A DNA stretch of 64,000 nucleotides from WLND01 sp040398845 (lineage in GTDB: Bacteria > Actinomycetota > Actinomycetes > S36-B12), in NCBI GenBank assembly GCA_040398845.1, contig JBBATH010000002.1, positions 124,001 through 188,000 on the forward strand, given 5' to 3'. Position numbers and translations under genes: made by a program. Below are positions 49,693-58,620 of this stretch, piece by piece (positions within the stretch are counted from its first letter, which is position 1; every line of letters starts with the position of its first letter). The notes beneath the pieces are model-generated. The model was not told the DNA's origin and made no database searches. It was given only the letters and a program-made list of their open reading frames with translations.

Positions 49693-51629
49693 GTCACCAC
49701 CTCGAATTCATTCCCGACGCAGAAGATCAGATCACGATGGCCAGCCTGAACTTTGTCACCCGGGGCTCCGTGCACACCGGTCACGATGTCCACCGGCACG
49801 AGTCGCACGACATCGACATAAAGGAGTCCCGGGACTCGCTGCAGCCTGGCATGGACATCGCCGAGGAGCAGCGGGTGTCCGAATGGCCACCCCTTACCGT
49901 CGTAACCGCCCTCAACTGGATGCATGAAGCTTCGAAGCGCTGCGTCAGCCTCCGCGATGACCCTCGCCTGTGCCGCCCCCGGCTCCAAAGCGATGCGCGC
50001 GACCACTGACACGCCGAGGTACTTGGGTGGCTCGATATGGACGATCACGCCCAGCGGTCGGCGTGGGTCGATGAAGTTTCGGATCTCCTTCAGCACCTCC
50101 TCGCGCGGTTGGAGTGCCTCGAAATCGGAAACGTCACGCGTGACTCGCGGCACAACCTGAATCAACACGTGCCCCGGTTTTCCCATGCTCGTCGCATCGA
50201 TGCATGAGACGCGAGCGATCGACGGGGCCGCCATGGCGACGAGCAGTTCGTAGTCGCGCGCGGTCACGGCCCGCATCTGGGTCCGGACAGTGATCGCCGC
50301 GCGTTCTTTCACATCCTCAAGCGTTTCAGCATCAGAGCCGCCGTGAGCGGCATGCGGGTTCACGACGGTCGACACGAAGGGGATACCTGATCGGAGCACC
50401 GAGAGGGTTCGGGCCTCGACGTTTCCGATCAGCCCACCGCCCACGAGGTAACGCGGAATGCGGACCATCGCCTGAGGTTCAGGCGTGGCGCCGTAGCCGC
50501 GGGAACCACCCTCGGGCAGCCTGATGACCGGACCAAATCGCAACTGGCCACTCACCTCGTCAAGAACGAAGTGCCGATCCATCGGTCCGGAATCGGCAAA
50601 GCTCTCGACGCGAGACCACGTGGTCCAGCCACGCGCCCCGCTCACCTCAATCTCCAAGCTCATCTGGCCAGCGACGAGGGGCGTCTGGCTCAGGTGAAGT
50701 CGATCACCTGGCGTACCAGTGCATGGTCCGAGAATCTCATTCTCAACGGGTTCACAGTGCGAAGCATCGATGACTCCACCGAGGGTGTCGACCTCGATGG
50801 AGAGAATTTCCGGCGTGTGGAGATACGCGGGCTGGTTACCGACCGTCTCGACGACGATGATTCGCAGCCAGGCTGCCTGAACACCGCCAATGGTTGACAC
50901 CACGTGTTCAGCAATGAAGAGATCGATGTTCCCCGGGCGGTTGAGTCCCCCTGTTTCGTCGGAAAGGATTCGCGACTTCACCCATTTGTGGCCATCCCAT
51001 GCCTCCACAACGTACGGCGGGTTGAGTGGGTCGACGCCGATGCCCTCGACCTCGTCATCGCACGCGAGTATGAGACGTACGAAGCAATCGCTCGCAGCAT
51101 GGGTAAGGCCGATGTATAGCGCATCGCCAACCTGCGGGCGGGGGGAGAACACCTGGAACTCTTCACCGAGAGCACGCTTCTCGTCATGACTCTCGAAGCC
51201 CCCATCGACAACCTTGGTAAGCGACTGCTTGCAGGCAGCCGTAGGGATCGTGAAGTCCGCCATCGTCGCGAACGTGACCGCCCGATCGTTGCCGGTCCTC
51301 ACGGTGGAGACCAGGGTTCCGCGAGGGATAGATATGTCGACCTCCTGAGCGACAGAAAGCCAGAACTCGATCCGGGCGACTGCGGCCGAGGGTGGGATCA
51401 TCTTCTCGCCGAGTAGGTCAAGGAACTTCACATAGTGCAGATCTGGGACCCGATTCAGTCGATAGATCAATTGATCGGTCATGTACGCGAACGTCTCGAT
51501 GAGTGTCACGCCGGGATCCGACACGTTGTGATCGGTCCACTCCGGGTTGCGGAGCTGCACCAGGCGCTTCGCCTCGTCGACGAGATCCTGAAAGCCTCGA
51601 TCATCGAGATTGGGAGCTGGCAACGTCAT
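49689..51629 (-). CDS. eCIS baseplate J-like wedge protein (Cis11-type)
   Basis: 646 aa putative baseplate assembly protein. Conserved start LPAPNLDDRGFQDLVDEAKRLV, DHNVSDPGVTLIETFAYMTDQLIYRLNRVPD and the gp6/J block AAITVRTQMRAVTARDYELLVAMAAPSIARVSCI. It forms the wedge that links gp25 to the sheath. Overlaps on both sides (4 bp each) show translational coupling. Confidence 0.88.
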   Translation of the reverse strand: MTLPAPNLDDRGFQDLVDEAKRLVQLRNPEWTDHNVSDPGVTLIETFAYMTDQLIYRLNRVPDLHYVKFLDLLGEKMIPPSAAVARIEFWLSVAQEVDISIPRGTLVSTVRTGNDRAVTFATMADFTIPTAACKQSLTKVVDGGFESHDEKRALGEEFQVFSPRPQVGDALYIGLTHAASDCFVRLILACDDEVEGIGVDPLNPPYVVEAWDGHKWVKSRILSDETGGLNRPGNIDLFIAEHVVSTIGGVQAAWLRIIVVETVGNQPAYLHTPEILSIEVDTLGGVIDASHCEPVENEILGPCTGTPGDRLHLSQTPLVAGQMSLEIEVSGARGWTTWSRVESFADSGPMDRHFVLDEVSGQLRFGPVIRLPEGGSRGYGATPEPQAMVRIPRYLVGGGLIGNVEARTLSVLRSGIPFVSTVVNPHAAHGGSDAETLEDVKERAAITVRTQMRAVTARDYELLVAMAAPSIARVSCIDATSMGKPGHVLIQVVPRVTRDVSDFEALQPREEVLKEIRNFIDPRRPLGVIVHIEPPKYLGVSVVARIALEPGAAQARVIAEADAALRSFMHPVEGGYDGKGWPFGHPLLLGDVHARLQRVPGLLYVDVVRLVPVDIVTGVHGAPGDKVQAGHRDLIFCVGNEFEVVT

Positions 51630-52039
51630 GGCGCCTCCTCGGTGGGGATGACGTAGAAGGGGACGAGCAGGTTTCGGGGGTCGTAGGTGCCCTTGAGTCG
51701 ATAGGTGATCGTGATGAGCACCCGCGTGGGGTCGCCATCGAAAACTGCTTTCACCTCGAGGATGTCGATGCGAGGCTCCCAGCGCAGCAGGGAATCGTGA
51801 ACTTCGATCTGGACTCGGGTGAGGAGATCCATCGTGCCCGGCTCGAAGAGCATGTCGTGAATCGAACAGCCGAACTCCGGGCGCATCGGCCGTTCGCCAT
51901 ACGCAGTCCCGAGGATCAATCGCATTGCTCGCTCTACGTTCTCGATACCGTTGACGAGGCGGATGCCCCCCTGGGAATTCACGCCGAGCGGGTACGCGAG
52001 TCCTCGGCCAGTGAACGCCGAGTCGACATTCGAGGCCAT
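51626..52039 (-). CDS. eCIS gp25-like baseplate protein (Cis9-type)
   Basis: 137 aa with the gp25/lysozyme-like fold signature GIENVERAMRLILGTAYGERPMRPEFGCSIHDMLFEP and WEPRIDILEVKAVF. gp25 primes sheath polymerisation on the baseplate. It shares 1 bp with the spike gene and 4 bp with the J-like gene. Confidence 0.92.
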   Translation of the reverse strand: MASNVDSAFTGRGLAYPLGVNSQGGIRLVNGIENVERAMRLILGTAYGERPMRPEFGCSIHDMLFEPGTMDLLTRVQIEVHDSLLRWEPRIDILEVKAVFDGDPTRVLITITYRLKGTYDPRNLLVPFYVIPTEEAP

Positions 52040-53862
52040 TAGTTGATCTTCACCACCGATCCCTTGAGGGTGAGAATCCCGGAGGCCTCCACATTGACGA
52101 CGGCACCCTTCAGCTTCAGCGACGACGACGCATCAACCTTCACACTGGCGCCCGACACCGCAAGCGCGCCGTTTGCAGTGATCTTCGCCTTACCCTTCGC
52201 CTCGACCGTCACATCCTGGCCGGTGACCTTTGCGTTCTTCTTGGCCGTCACATTGACATCCGCTGAGCTATTGATGGTGACCGGACGGTCACCCTTCGTC
52301 TCGATCGTGATCCCCTTCTTCGCATCCATGACGATCGAACACGAGTTTCCGTTCGTGGTGTGGATGGTGATGCTCGATTTATCCGACGTGTCGTCGAAGA
52401 TGATTTGGTGTCCTGCCTTGGTTGTGAGGGCAGCCTTGACCGGCACCCCCTCCTGAACAAGGTCGGAGTTCTGGATTTTGCCGGCGGCGGCCCCGTAGAC
52501 GCCACCGAGGACATAGGGCGAATCGAGCTGCCCGTTCTCGAAGGCCACAATGACCTCGTCCTTCGGCCGCGGCATCAACTGAAGGCCCACCCCGGCTCCT
52601 GCCCCGAGTTGCAGGACCCGGGCCCACCCGGTGACGAAGCTGGAATCGAGCCACGGCAGGGTGAGATTGACGCGGCCCTTCTTCTCAGGGTCGTTGATGT
52701 CGTTGACAATCGCCGGATACACCCCGTGGAACCTTGGCGGCGGCGTGCCACTGCCTTGCAGGCCACTCATCGAGCGATCCTCAAGGCCCGTGCAGAACAC
52801 TGATGTCGTGTAGCCATCGAGATCAGGCTCGTAGGTGTGCACAACTGAGCTGACGATCTGGGTTCCTCGAAGCGGGCCGTAAACATCGTCGTCGATCTTG
52901 ATCGCCTTGTTGATATCGACGAGCGGATTCCCCTTGACCCTCATATCGAGGTCAACCGTCGCCCCTGACTCTCGGACTGCGGCGCCGAGCGCCGCCCGAT
53001 CGGCCTGGGGCTTGGTCCCGGCGAACAATTCAAGCGAGGTCTTGCGGCCCGCCTTCGAGGAGGTCGCGAACTTGCCGCCGCTGCTGTCGTCCTTCATCGT
53101 TCGGCGCATCTTCGAGGACAGCGACTGCTGGCCCGATGCCGCCGATCCCTTTGCATCATTCCAGCCGGGCACCGACACCTCGCTGGGAGTGCCCGAGGTC
53201 GTGAGGATGCCGCGGTAACTGAGGACCCGCATATCGCCAACTTCGAAAGAGACATTCGCATATGCCGACTTCGCCACCTCGACAGGGCCGAAGTACAGCG
53301 CGGTCATGCCGCGTGTAAGGAGGGTCCAGACCTTCACATAGGCGACGAACCCGAGCTCCCGCGCAAGGCGATTAACGAAATCCCAGTCAGTCTCGTTCGC
53401 CTGCACGATGAACTTGTGTTTTACGCCATCGGTGAGGATCTTGCTGCCGAACAGCGGGTCGAGTCCGTACGACTTGGCGATCTGCTTCACGACCTCGCCG
53501 TACGTCATGTCCTTGAACCCGCGCGTCTTCGTCGCCGCCGTCATGTCAAAGGCACCGTCGTAGGCCCTGATGACGTTTCGCGATCCGAATGCGGCGTCCA
53601 TTCTGATCTCGCGGCTCTTGACGATGCCCCGAAAGACGATATCCCCCGTGAGGTTCCCCGGGGCGTAGGCGAAAATCGAAATAATGTCACCGACCGACCC
53701 GACCGGAAATGGAGGTGAGGCCTCAATCTCACACAGCCTCGGCATCCCGTAGGCCGCCTCCACGCTGATACGGCTCACCCGGTCCTGGAGCGAATCCTTC
53801 AGACGCGTGCGATCATCGAGGACCTGAAGGGTCGACGACGACAGGTCGTAGGCGAATGCCAT
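52039..53862 (-). CDS. eCIS VgrG-like spike protein (Cis8-type)
   Basis: 607 aa, gp27-gp5 fusion. The N-terminal hub domain has VKQIAKSYGLDP and FIVQANETDWDFVNRLARELGFVAYV; an OB-fold gpV domain has HGVYPAIVNDINDPEKKGRVNLTLPWLD; the C-terminal beta-helix carries Lys/Gly-rich repeats (MDAKKGITIETKGDRPVTINSSADVNVTAKKNAKVTG). It forms the trimeric spike that the DUF4280 tip caps. Confidence 0.92.
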   Translation of the reverse strand: MAFAYDLSSSTLQVLDDRTRLKDSLQDRVSRISVEAAYGMPRLCEIEASPPFPVGSVGDIISIFAYAPGNLTGDIVFRGIVKSREIRMDAAFGSRNVIRAYDGAFDMTAATKTRGFKDMTYGEVVKQIAKSYGLDPLFGSKILTDGVKHKFIVQANETDWDFVNRLARELGFVAYVKVWTLLTRGMTALYFGPVEVAKSAYANVSFEVGDMRVLSYRGILTTSGTPSEVSVPGWNDAKGSAASGQQSLSSKMRRTMKDDSSGGKFATSSKAGRKTSLELFAGTKPQADRAALGAAVRESGATVDLDMRVKGNPLVDINKAIKIDDDVYGPLRGTQIVSSVVHTYEPDLDGYTTSVFCTGLEDRSMSGLQGSGTPPPRFHGVYPAIVNDINDPEKKGRVNLTLPWLDSSFVTGWARVLQLGAGAGVGLQLMPRPKDEVIVAFENGQLDSPYVLGGVYGAAAGKIQNSDLVQEGVPVKAALTTKAGHQIIFDDTSDKSSITIHTTNGNSCSIVMDAKKGITIETKGDRPVTINSSADVNVTAKKNAKVTGQDVTVEAKGKAKITANGALAVSGASVKVDASSSLKLKGAVVNVEASGILTLKGSVVKIN

Positions 53863-55472
53863 CAGTAATCCTCGAGGACGCCTGAGAAGGTGTCGTCATC
53901 GTCAATCGTGATGACGGTGCCCCCTTCGCTCCGGAAGGGCAGGTTCTCCGGCGACGGAAGCAGCACCTTTCGGCCGATGCGCATCCGTAGCGGGTCATCG
54001 ATGCCATTGTGGGCGGCGATATCTCGCCAGCGGTTGGGCTCCTGATAGGTGCGATAGGCCAGGTGCGCGAGCGTGTCACCTTCGAGAAGGGTGTCGGCCA
54101 TTTCCGGGGCGAGGCCTCCCGAGGTCGGGTTCGTGCTCCCTGAGCTTTCCGGATACTGGCTGAGGGAAATCGAACCCACCGCCTTCGACGGTGAGCCGTC
54201 TGCCTCAAACCGGACGATGTTCGCCGATAGGTATGAGACGTAGGACAGGGGCGAGACAAACTCGCCCCAGAACAACATGACGAGAGGCGGCGAGCTACTA
54301 CTCGAGAAGATCGACCCGCCGCTGTAGTTTTCGCAGAGCATGATGAGTTTCTTGAGGTCGTCCATCACCTGTCGCGGCTTGCCGTACCCCAGGGAGCCAC
54401 CACCAAGCCCAGCTGCACCCGCAAGCGCACCGAAAAGTCCACCGCCGGACGAGAGCCCACCAATGAGTCCTCCAGCAGACAGGGGATCGGTCTTATTCGT
54501 CTTCATAAGGAACTCGAAGGAAATGCGGAGCGGTTGAGTGCCCATCCAACTCACGGGCCCGGCCTGCGTTGAACGGGGAGAGTAGGACTGAGCCCAGCTC
54601 GCCCCCTTGTGAATTTGCATCGACGCCGGTGGAAGGTAGAACTCGATTGCGTCGTACTCAGCTGCCATACCCGCGATCATTTTCGTCGCGGCGGCACTCG
54701 CCGCCCCGGCGCCAAGGAGGTTGCCCATCATCGACTGGCCGACCGTCCAGGAGCTCATCTTCGCCAGCAACTTGCGAGTGACGCTCCCGGTATTCGGGAT
54801 GATGACGAGCTTGCAGGGCTCGACCCTCTCCTCGGCCGTGATCGAGGAGTCGACCATCGGCTTGGCTCCACCGAGCGTCTCCACAGAGTATCCCGAGAAC
54901 GAGAATGTGAGGCTCTCGATGGTTGTCGGCTCCATCTTGCCGCCGGTGAACGCATTCACCACGCCCGCCTGCAGGCTTGGCGCATTCCAGGTGTGTGGGA
55001 GGCAGTTGCGGAAGATGATGTTGTACTTTTGCCCGCCCAAGTCTCCGGAAAGTCCCGCGAATGACAGGAGCGACTTGATCGATGCAGGGATGATGTCGGG
55101 AGCGCTCGATTGGTTCGGAACCTCGACAGTGATCGCGACCGAGGTCGGTCCGTCCTTGTTCGCCTTGGCGAACCACTCGGTGATGTGCGCGCTCGTGCCG
55201 GGGACCCACGGCCGGCTCAAGGAGACTTCACCATAGGAGATGCGCTCGATCTCGCGGAAGGTGGTCCTGCGGTAGCCCCCGGCCGGAAGATCGTTGGTAT
55301 TCATGGTCATCGAGCCCAGCGACATTGACTGCCAACCGCCGCCGAGGCTGGTGTCGGTAACGGCATCGACCGACAGCGTGAAACCGCGAAAGTAGCCGGC
55401 CGGGTACCCGGCGTCGTACTTCGTGCTGCCAAATCCACCGAGGGAACTGAAATCCGGGAGTCCGAACATCAA
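53862..55472 (-). CDS. eCIS tube-initiator protein with LysM (Cis7-type)
   Basis: 536 aa. The main part is the CIS tube-protein-like domain (VGSISLSQYPESSGSTNP region included), and the C-terminus is a LysM motif, LLEGDTLAHLAYRTYQEPNRWRDIAAHNGIDDPLRMRIGRKVLLP, typical of Afp7. It links the spike hub to the inner tube. A glycine-rich stretch (AGGLIGGLSSGGGLFGALAGAAGLGGGSLG) occupies about residues 335-365. It overlaps the spike gene by 1 bp. Confidence 0.87.
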   Translation of the reverse strand: MMFGLPDFSSLGGFGSTKYDAGYPAGYFRGFTLSVDAVTDTSLGGGWQSMSLGSMTMNTNDLPAGGYRRTTFREIERISYGEVSLSRPWVPGTSAHITEWFAKANKDGPTSVAITVEVPNQSSAPDIIPASIKSLLSFAGLSGDLGGQKYNIIFRNCLPHTWNAPSLQAGVVNAFTGGKMEPTTIESLTFSFSGYSVETLGGAKPMVDSSITAEERVEPCKLVIIPNTGSVTRKLLAKMSSWTVGQSMMGNLLGAGAASAAATKMIAGMAAEYDAIEFYLPPASMQIHKGASWAQSYSPRSTQAGPVSWMGTQPLRISFEFLMKTNKTDPLSAGGLIGGLSSGGGLFGALAGAAGLGGGSLGYGKPRQVMDDLKKLIMLCENYSGGSIFSSSSSPPLVMLFWGEFVSPLSYVSYLSANIVRFEADGSPSKAVGSISLSQYPESSGSTNPTSGGLAPEMADTLLEGDTLAHLAYRTYQEPNRWRDIAAHNGIDDPLRMRIGRKVLLPSPENLPFRSEGGTVITIDDDDTFSGVLEDY

Positions 55473-57596
55473 CTAGCCCCACTCTCTGGACATGCGACCG
55501 CGTCGCTCCTTGTCGCGCACGAGTTCGGCGCGTAACCGTTGGCGAATCAATGGGTAAAGCTCATGCGCCTGCCGTTCGAGGTCACGGAGTCTGCCCGACT
55601 TCTCATCCTTCGTGATGGGCGGTGGGGCACTTGACAGGGCCAGCTCGGATTGGCTCATCGAACTCGTCGGTGTGCCATCGGGACGCTGACCGACCTCAAC
55701 ACGCCAATTCTCATCGAGGAAATTCACCGGCTGCGGCCCGCCTCGGCTCAGCGCGGGCGAGGAGTCGATCGGCGTAGGGCTTCCGGCCGGCTGATTCACC
55801 GGACGTGCGCTGCGTTGGACCCCTTCCCCTGCGGCCATCTGCGGAACAGCCTGAGCATTCAACATGCTGCCTCGATGATGCAACTGCGAAGGGCCTTCAT
55901 GCCGGGACTCAACAAGACTCTCAGCTCGGCGTGCACCCGCCTCGAGGTGCTGCCCCTCAGAGGTGTGCTCGGCTGGCATTCGCTCAGTGCCGCCCTTCTG
56001 CTGAACCACATGGGTGAGTTCATGGGCGAGCAACTGCTGCCCGCGCATGCTGTCGAGTGGCGCATCGGCAGCGAGGAAGATTTCACCATCCCGAGTGAAT
56101 GCCTCAGCATTCACTGAGCGAGTGAGAGCCTCGGCTCGCCCGCCTTCATGGACAGTCACGTGCGACGGCGCGGTTCCAACAGAGTCACGGACCGCTTGGC
56201 GCACCTGTTCCGGGACCGCGATGCTCCGGGACCCGCCCGACGCCGGACGATCGGTTGGGCCAGTCGACCGAGAACCAGCCCCCGGTACCGTTGCCCGAAG
56301 GCCAGTTGGGGTTGCGGCGCGCATTCCCCCGGATTCATCCCGAGCCCGGCGCTGGATCCCGGTAGTGCCAGCCGACACCAGCGAGGGCCGGGAACCAAGG
56401 GTCGGACGCGAGGCCTCACTCCGAGCCGGTGCCTGGGCAGTCGGCACTTCGACACCATCGGATCGAGTGACCGGCTCGATGAGCGGCGTCGCACGAGTCA
56501 TTCCGCGCTGTATGGGGCCCAGCGGGTAGGAGATGGAGTCTGCGGGCGGACTGGATCGCTCTGGCTGAGCGGTGGCGATCATCTCCGCCGGAGTTGACGA
56601 AGGGGTGACCCCACCTGCACCGGAATCCACCTGAGCTTCGGTCGCCGGGACTGCCTCGGGCGGCGCCGAGCCTCGAATGCGGGTGTTGCTGAGCAGCGGC
56701 GACCCTACGGAGGTACCGCCAACATCAGGCATCCGTCGTTCAGTGCCACCATTCTCCACGCCAATGCTCTCGGCGAGGGCCTGCTCGACAAGGGCATCGT
56801 CTGGATCCTCCGGCTCAATCGGCGTGTTGACACGGCCGCGTGAGGCCCGCCGCCGCAGGACAGGAACCGAATCAGGAGCAGAGGCGAGCGTCGATGGCGG
56901 CATCTGCGGCGCGGCCAAGACAGGCTGCTCACCACGCTCAACAACCGTGCCGATGAGAACGTCCGGTACCTCAGCCGCACTCCCCACGGGACGTCGCGCC
57001 ACGGATCCCCTGACCGCCCGACCAACCTCCGCGCGGGAGGGGAGGAGCGGACTTGCCACTGAGGGGGCCGGAGCCATCGGGGTGAATGGACGGTCCCCCG
57101 GTGAAGGCTGCTGCGGCGGCAGAACGGGGGCAGCCTTTACTGTCGCTGCAAGCCGGCGGGGTGCCGATCTGGGTAGCAACACAACATCTGCCTGATCCTC
57201 AGGAAGTTCGTCGAACTCGAACGCATCGAAACCCCGGCTTCGATGAACGAGTGCATCCCGCTGAGTCCTCAACGCAGGTCGGCGTGGCCGTCGGTGGGCT
57301 TGAGCGGCGATGAGTCCCATCGCATCGGCATCGAACCCGTGCGTTAATGACTCAGTCGTCACGGTTGTCGGCCGATGGGTCACGAGGAAATCGCCGATCG
57401 GATGCTGCAGTCGCGCCATCGAGCCGAACGTCTGGCCCAGCGGGGGAAGCATCATGAAGTCACCGCGCTGCTCGCCAACACCGCCAGACTCCGGCGTCGT
57501 GACAGGGCGATCCAGCGCAGCATCCGGTGAAACTGCTGAGCTCCGCGGCCCGGTGGCGCTTTGCGCAAGCGCGCGCAGACGGTCGATCACACCCAT
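55473..57596 (-). CDS. DUF4157 protein, candidate eCIS effector
   Basis: 707 aa. Most of the protein is Pro/Ser/Arg/Ala-rich and disordered. A DUF4157 (eCIS core) metallopeptidase-like domain is at about 460-535: VRQAVRDSVGTAPSHVTVHEGG, AEAFTRDGEIFLA and HELTHVVQQ with the zinc motif HELTH (525-529). DUF4157 proteins are linked to injection systems as cargo or cargo-processing factors. GGAGGG precedes ATG 57596. No toxin domain is recognisable in the C-terminal 170 residues. Confidence 0.82.
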   Translation of the reverse strand: MGVIDRLRALAQSATGPRSSAVSPDAALDRPVTTPESGGVGEQRGDFMMLPPLGQTFGSMARLQHPIGDFLVTHRPTTVTTESLTHGFDADAMGLIAAQAHRRPRRPALRTQRDALVHRSRGFDAFEFDELPEDQADVVLLPRSAPRRLAATVKAAPVLPPQQPSPGDRPFTPMAPAPSVASPLLPSRAEVGRAVRGSVARRPVGSAAEVPDVLIGTVVERGEQPVLAAPQMPPSTLASAPDSVPVLRRRASRGRVNTPIEPEDPDDALVEQALAESIGVENGGTERRMPDVGGTSVGSPLLSNTRIRGSAPPEAVPATEAQVDSGAGGVTPSSTPAEMIATAQPERSSPPADSISYPLGPIQRGMTRATPLIEPVTRSDGVEVPTAQAPARSEASRPTLGSRPSLVSAGTTGIQRRARDESGGMRAATPTGLRATVPGAGSRSTGPTDRPASGGSRSIAVPEQVRQAVRDSVGTAPSHVTVHEGGRAEALTRSVNAEAFTRDGEIFLAADAPLDSMRGQQLLAHELTHVVQQKGGTERMPAEHTSEGQHLEAGARRAESLVESRHEGPSQLHHRGSMLNAQAVPQMAAGEGVQRSARPVNQPAGSPTPIDSSPALSRGGPQPVNFLDENWRVEVGQRPDGTPTSSMSQSELALSSAPPPITKDEKSGRLRDLERQAHELYPLIRQRLRAELVRDKERRGRMSREWG

Positions 57597-57611
57597 CCGC
57601 TCGCCCTCCGA

Positions 57612-57758
57612 TCATGCTCTATTGAAATTCGACACCATGCGTGTCATCCGCTGACGCACCTCATGGGTCAGGTCGAGGAGGTCATCGAGCGACCAGTGCA
57701 GGTAGTAGGCCAGAAACCCGATCTCCTCCCAGAGGCGGTCGGTCCCGACCGTCGCTAT
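57612..57758 (-). CDS. DUF6760-like eCIS microprotein, probable ATA start
   Basis: 48 aa: begins IATVGTDRLWEEIGFLAYYL and continues HWSLDDLLDLTHEVRQRM, closely resembling the tiny DUF6760 proteins conserved in actinobacterial injection-system operons. The frame has no ATG, GTG or TTG between an upstream TGA and this conserved region. The only plausible initiator is ATA 57756-57758, which overlaps the upstream TAG stop (ATAG) after a run of Gs. Reinitiation coupled to termination is likely. The stop is 16 nt before the DUF4157 start. Confidence 0.65.
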   Translation of the reverse strand: MATVGTDRLWEEIGFLAYYLHWSLDDLLDLTHEVRQRMTRMVSNFNRA

Positions 57759-58132
57759 TCCCCCAGCGCACCACCACCGCCCACATCAACCATGACCGTC
57801 TCGCCGCAATGTGGGCAGATGACCTCAGCCATCGTGGTTCCCTCAGTGTTGATGCGCCGGTAGAGATCCTGGAGGAATGCCAAATCCGTCGCCCACATCC
57901 CACCGATGACCTGGTCATCAACCATGGGCAAGGTGCCGAGTCGGGTCACGACACGGGCGAGCAATACAAGGGTCATGAATGCCTCGTGCTCCTTGACCTT
58001 CGGGTCGAGTAGCGGCATTAACTCATCACGAGCAGTCGCGAGTCGCATCGTTCCGTCGCGATGCACGATCCCCTCGCGATCGACGAATCCTCTGGGGAGG
58101 ACGAACTCAAAGGTGGTTTGCAGCGATGTCAT
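57755..58132 (-). CDS. eCIS tail-assembly protein with zinc motif
   Basis: 125 aa. Blocks: LQTTFEFVLPRGFVDREGIVHRDGTMRLATARDELMPLLDPKV, then LARVVTRLGTLPMVDDQVIGGMWATDLAFLQDLYRRIN and a C-terminal ICPHCGETV metal site. Position between tube and DUF6760 is conserved in injection-system operons, where it is annotated as T4-like baseplate or tail assembly protein. It is likely a chaperone rather than a structural part. Confidence 0.72.
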   Translation of the reverse strand: MTSLQTTFEFVLPRGFVDREGIVHRDGTMRLATARDELMPLLDPKVKEHEAFMTLVLLARVVTRLGTLPMVDDQVIGGMWATDLAFLQDLYRRINTEGTTMAEVICPHCGETVMVDVGGGGALGE

Positions 58133-58572
58133 CCGATGGTCATGTCGGTGAAGGTCATGCTGAGCGTCATGTTGATGCCCGAAGCCTCACCGGCCTTCAG
58201 CGCTCCATAGGAAACACCGGTGACCATGACATTTTGGAACTCGACCGTCTGCACGGGGGCGCCATAGGTATCGAGATACACGAGTTGAGCGGTCTTTCGC
58301 GCCCCCTTGAAGTCGCCCGAGAGCCCCGACATGAACCACTCGGTCACCGCGGGGTCACCAGAGGCGAGCACGGTTACCTGCAGGTTGCCCGATTGCCGCG
58401 GACCGAGCATTTGCTGAATAACGTACTGGCCACCCGGTGTCATCGACTTCGTCTCGATGGTCGAGGTCTGTTGCTGAATATTGTTCACCTCAACGACGTT
58501 GGCAATGGTCTGCCCGTCGATCGAGAACTGGAACGAATACGAGGTGAGAACCTCACCGTCCGAAAGTGCCAT
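58129..58572 (-). CDS. eCIS inner tube protein (gp19-like)
   Basis: 147 aa tail-tube protein of the T4 gp19/Afp1 family: YSFQFSIDGQTIANVVEVNNIQQQTSTIETKSMTPGGQ, then SGNLQVTVLASGDPAVTEWF and VQTVEFQNVMVTGVSYGALKAGE. It polymerises as hexamer rings inside the sheath. It is the only tube gene in the window. Its stop overlaps the start of the assembly gene (4 bp). Confidence 0.92.
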   Translation of the reverse strand: MALSDGEVLTSYSFQFSIDGQTIANVVEVNNIQQQTSTIETKSMTPGGQYVIQQMLGPRQSGNLQVTVLASGDPAVTEWFMSGLSGDFKGARKTAQLVYLDTYGAPVQTVEFQNVMVTGVSYGALKAGEASGINMTLSMTFTDMTIG

Positions 58573-58620
58573 GGTCTAACTCCCTGCCTGCTAGTGGACG
58601 AACGACTCGTAGACGATGAC

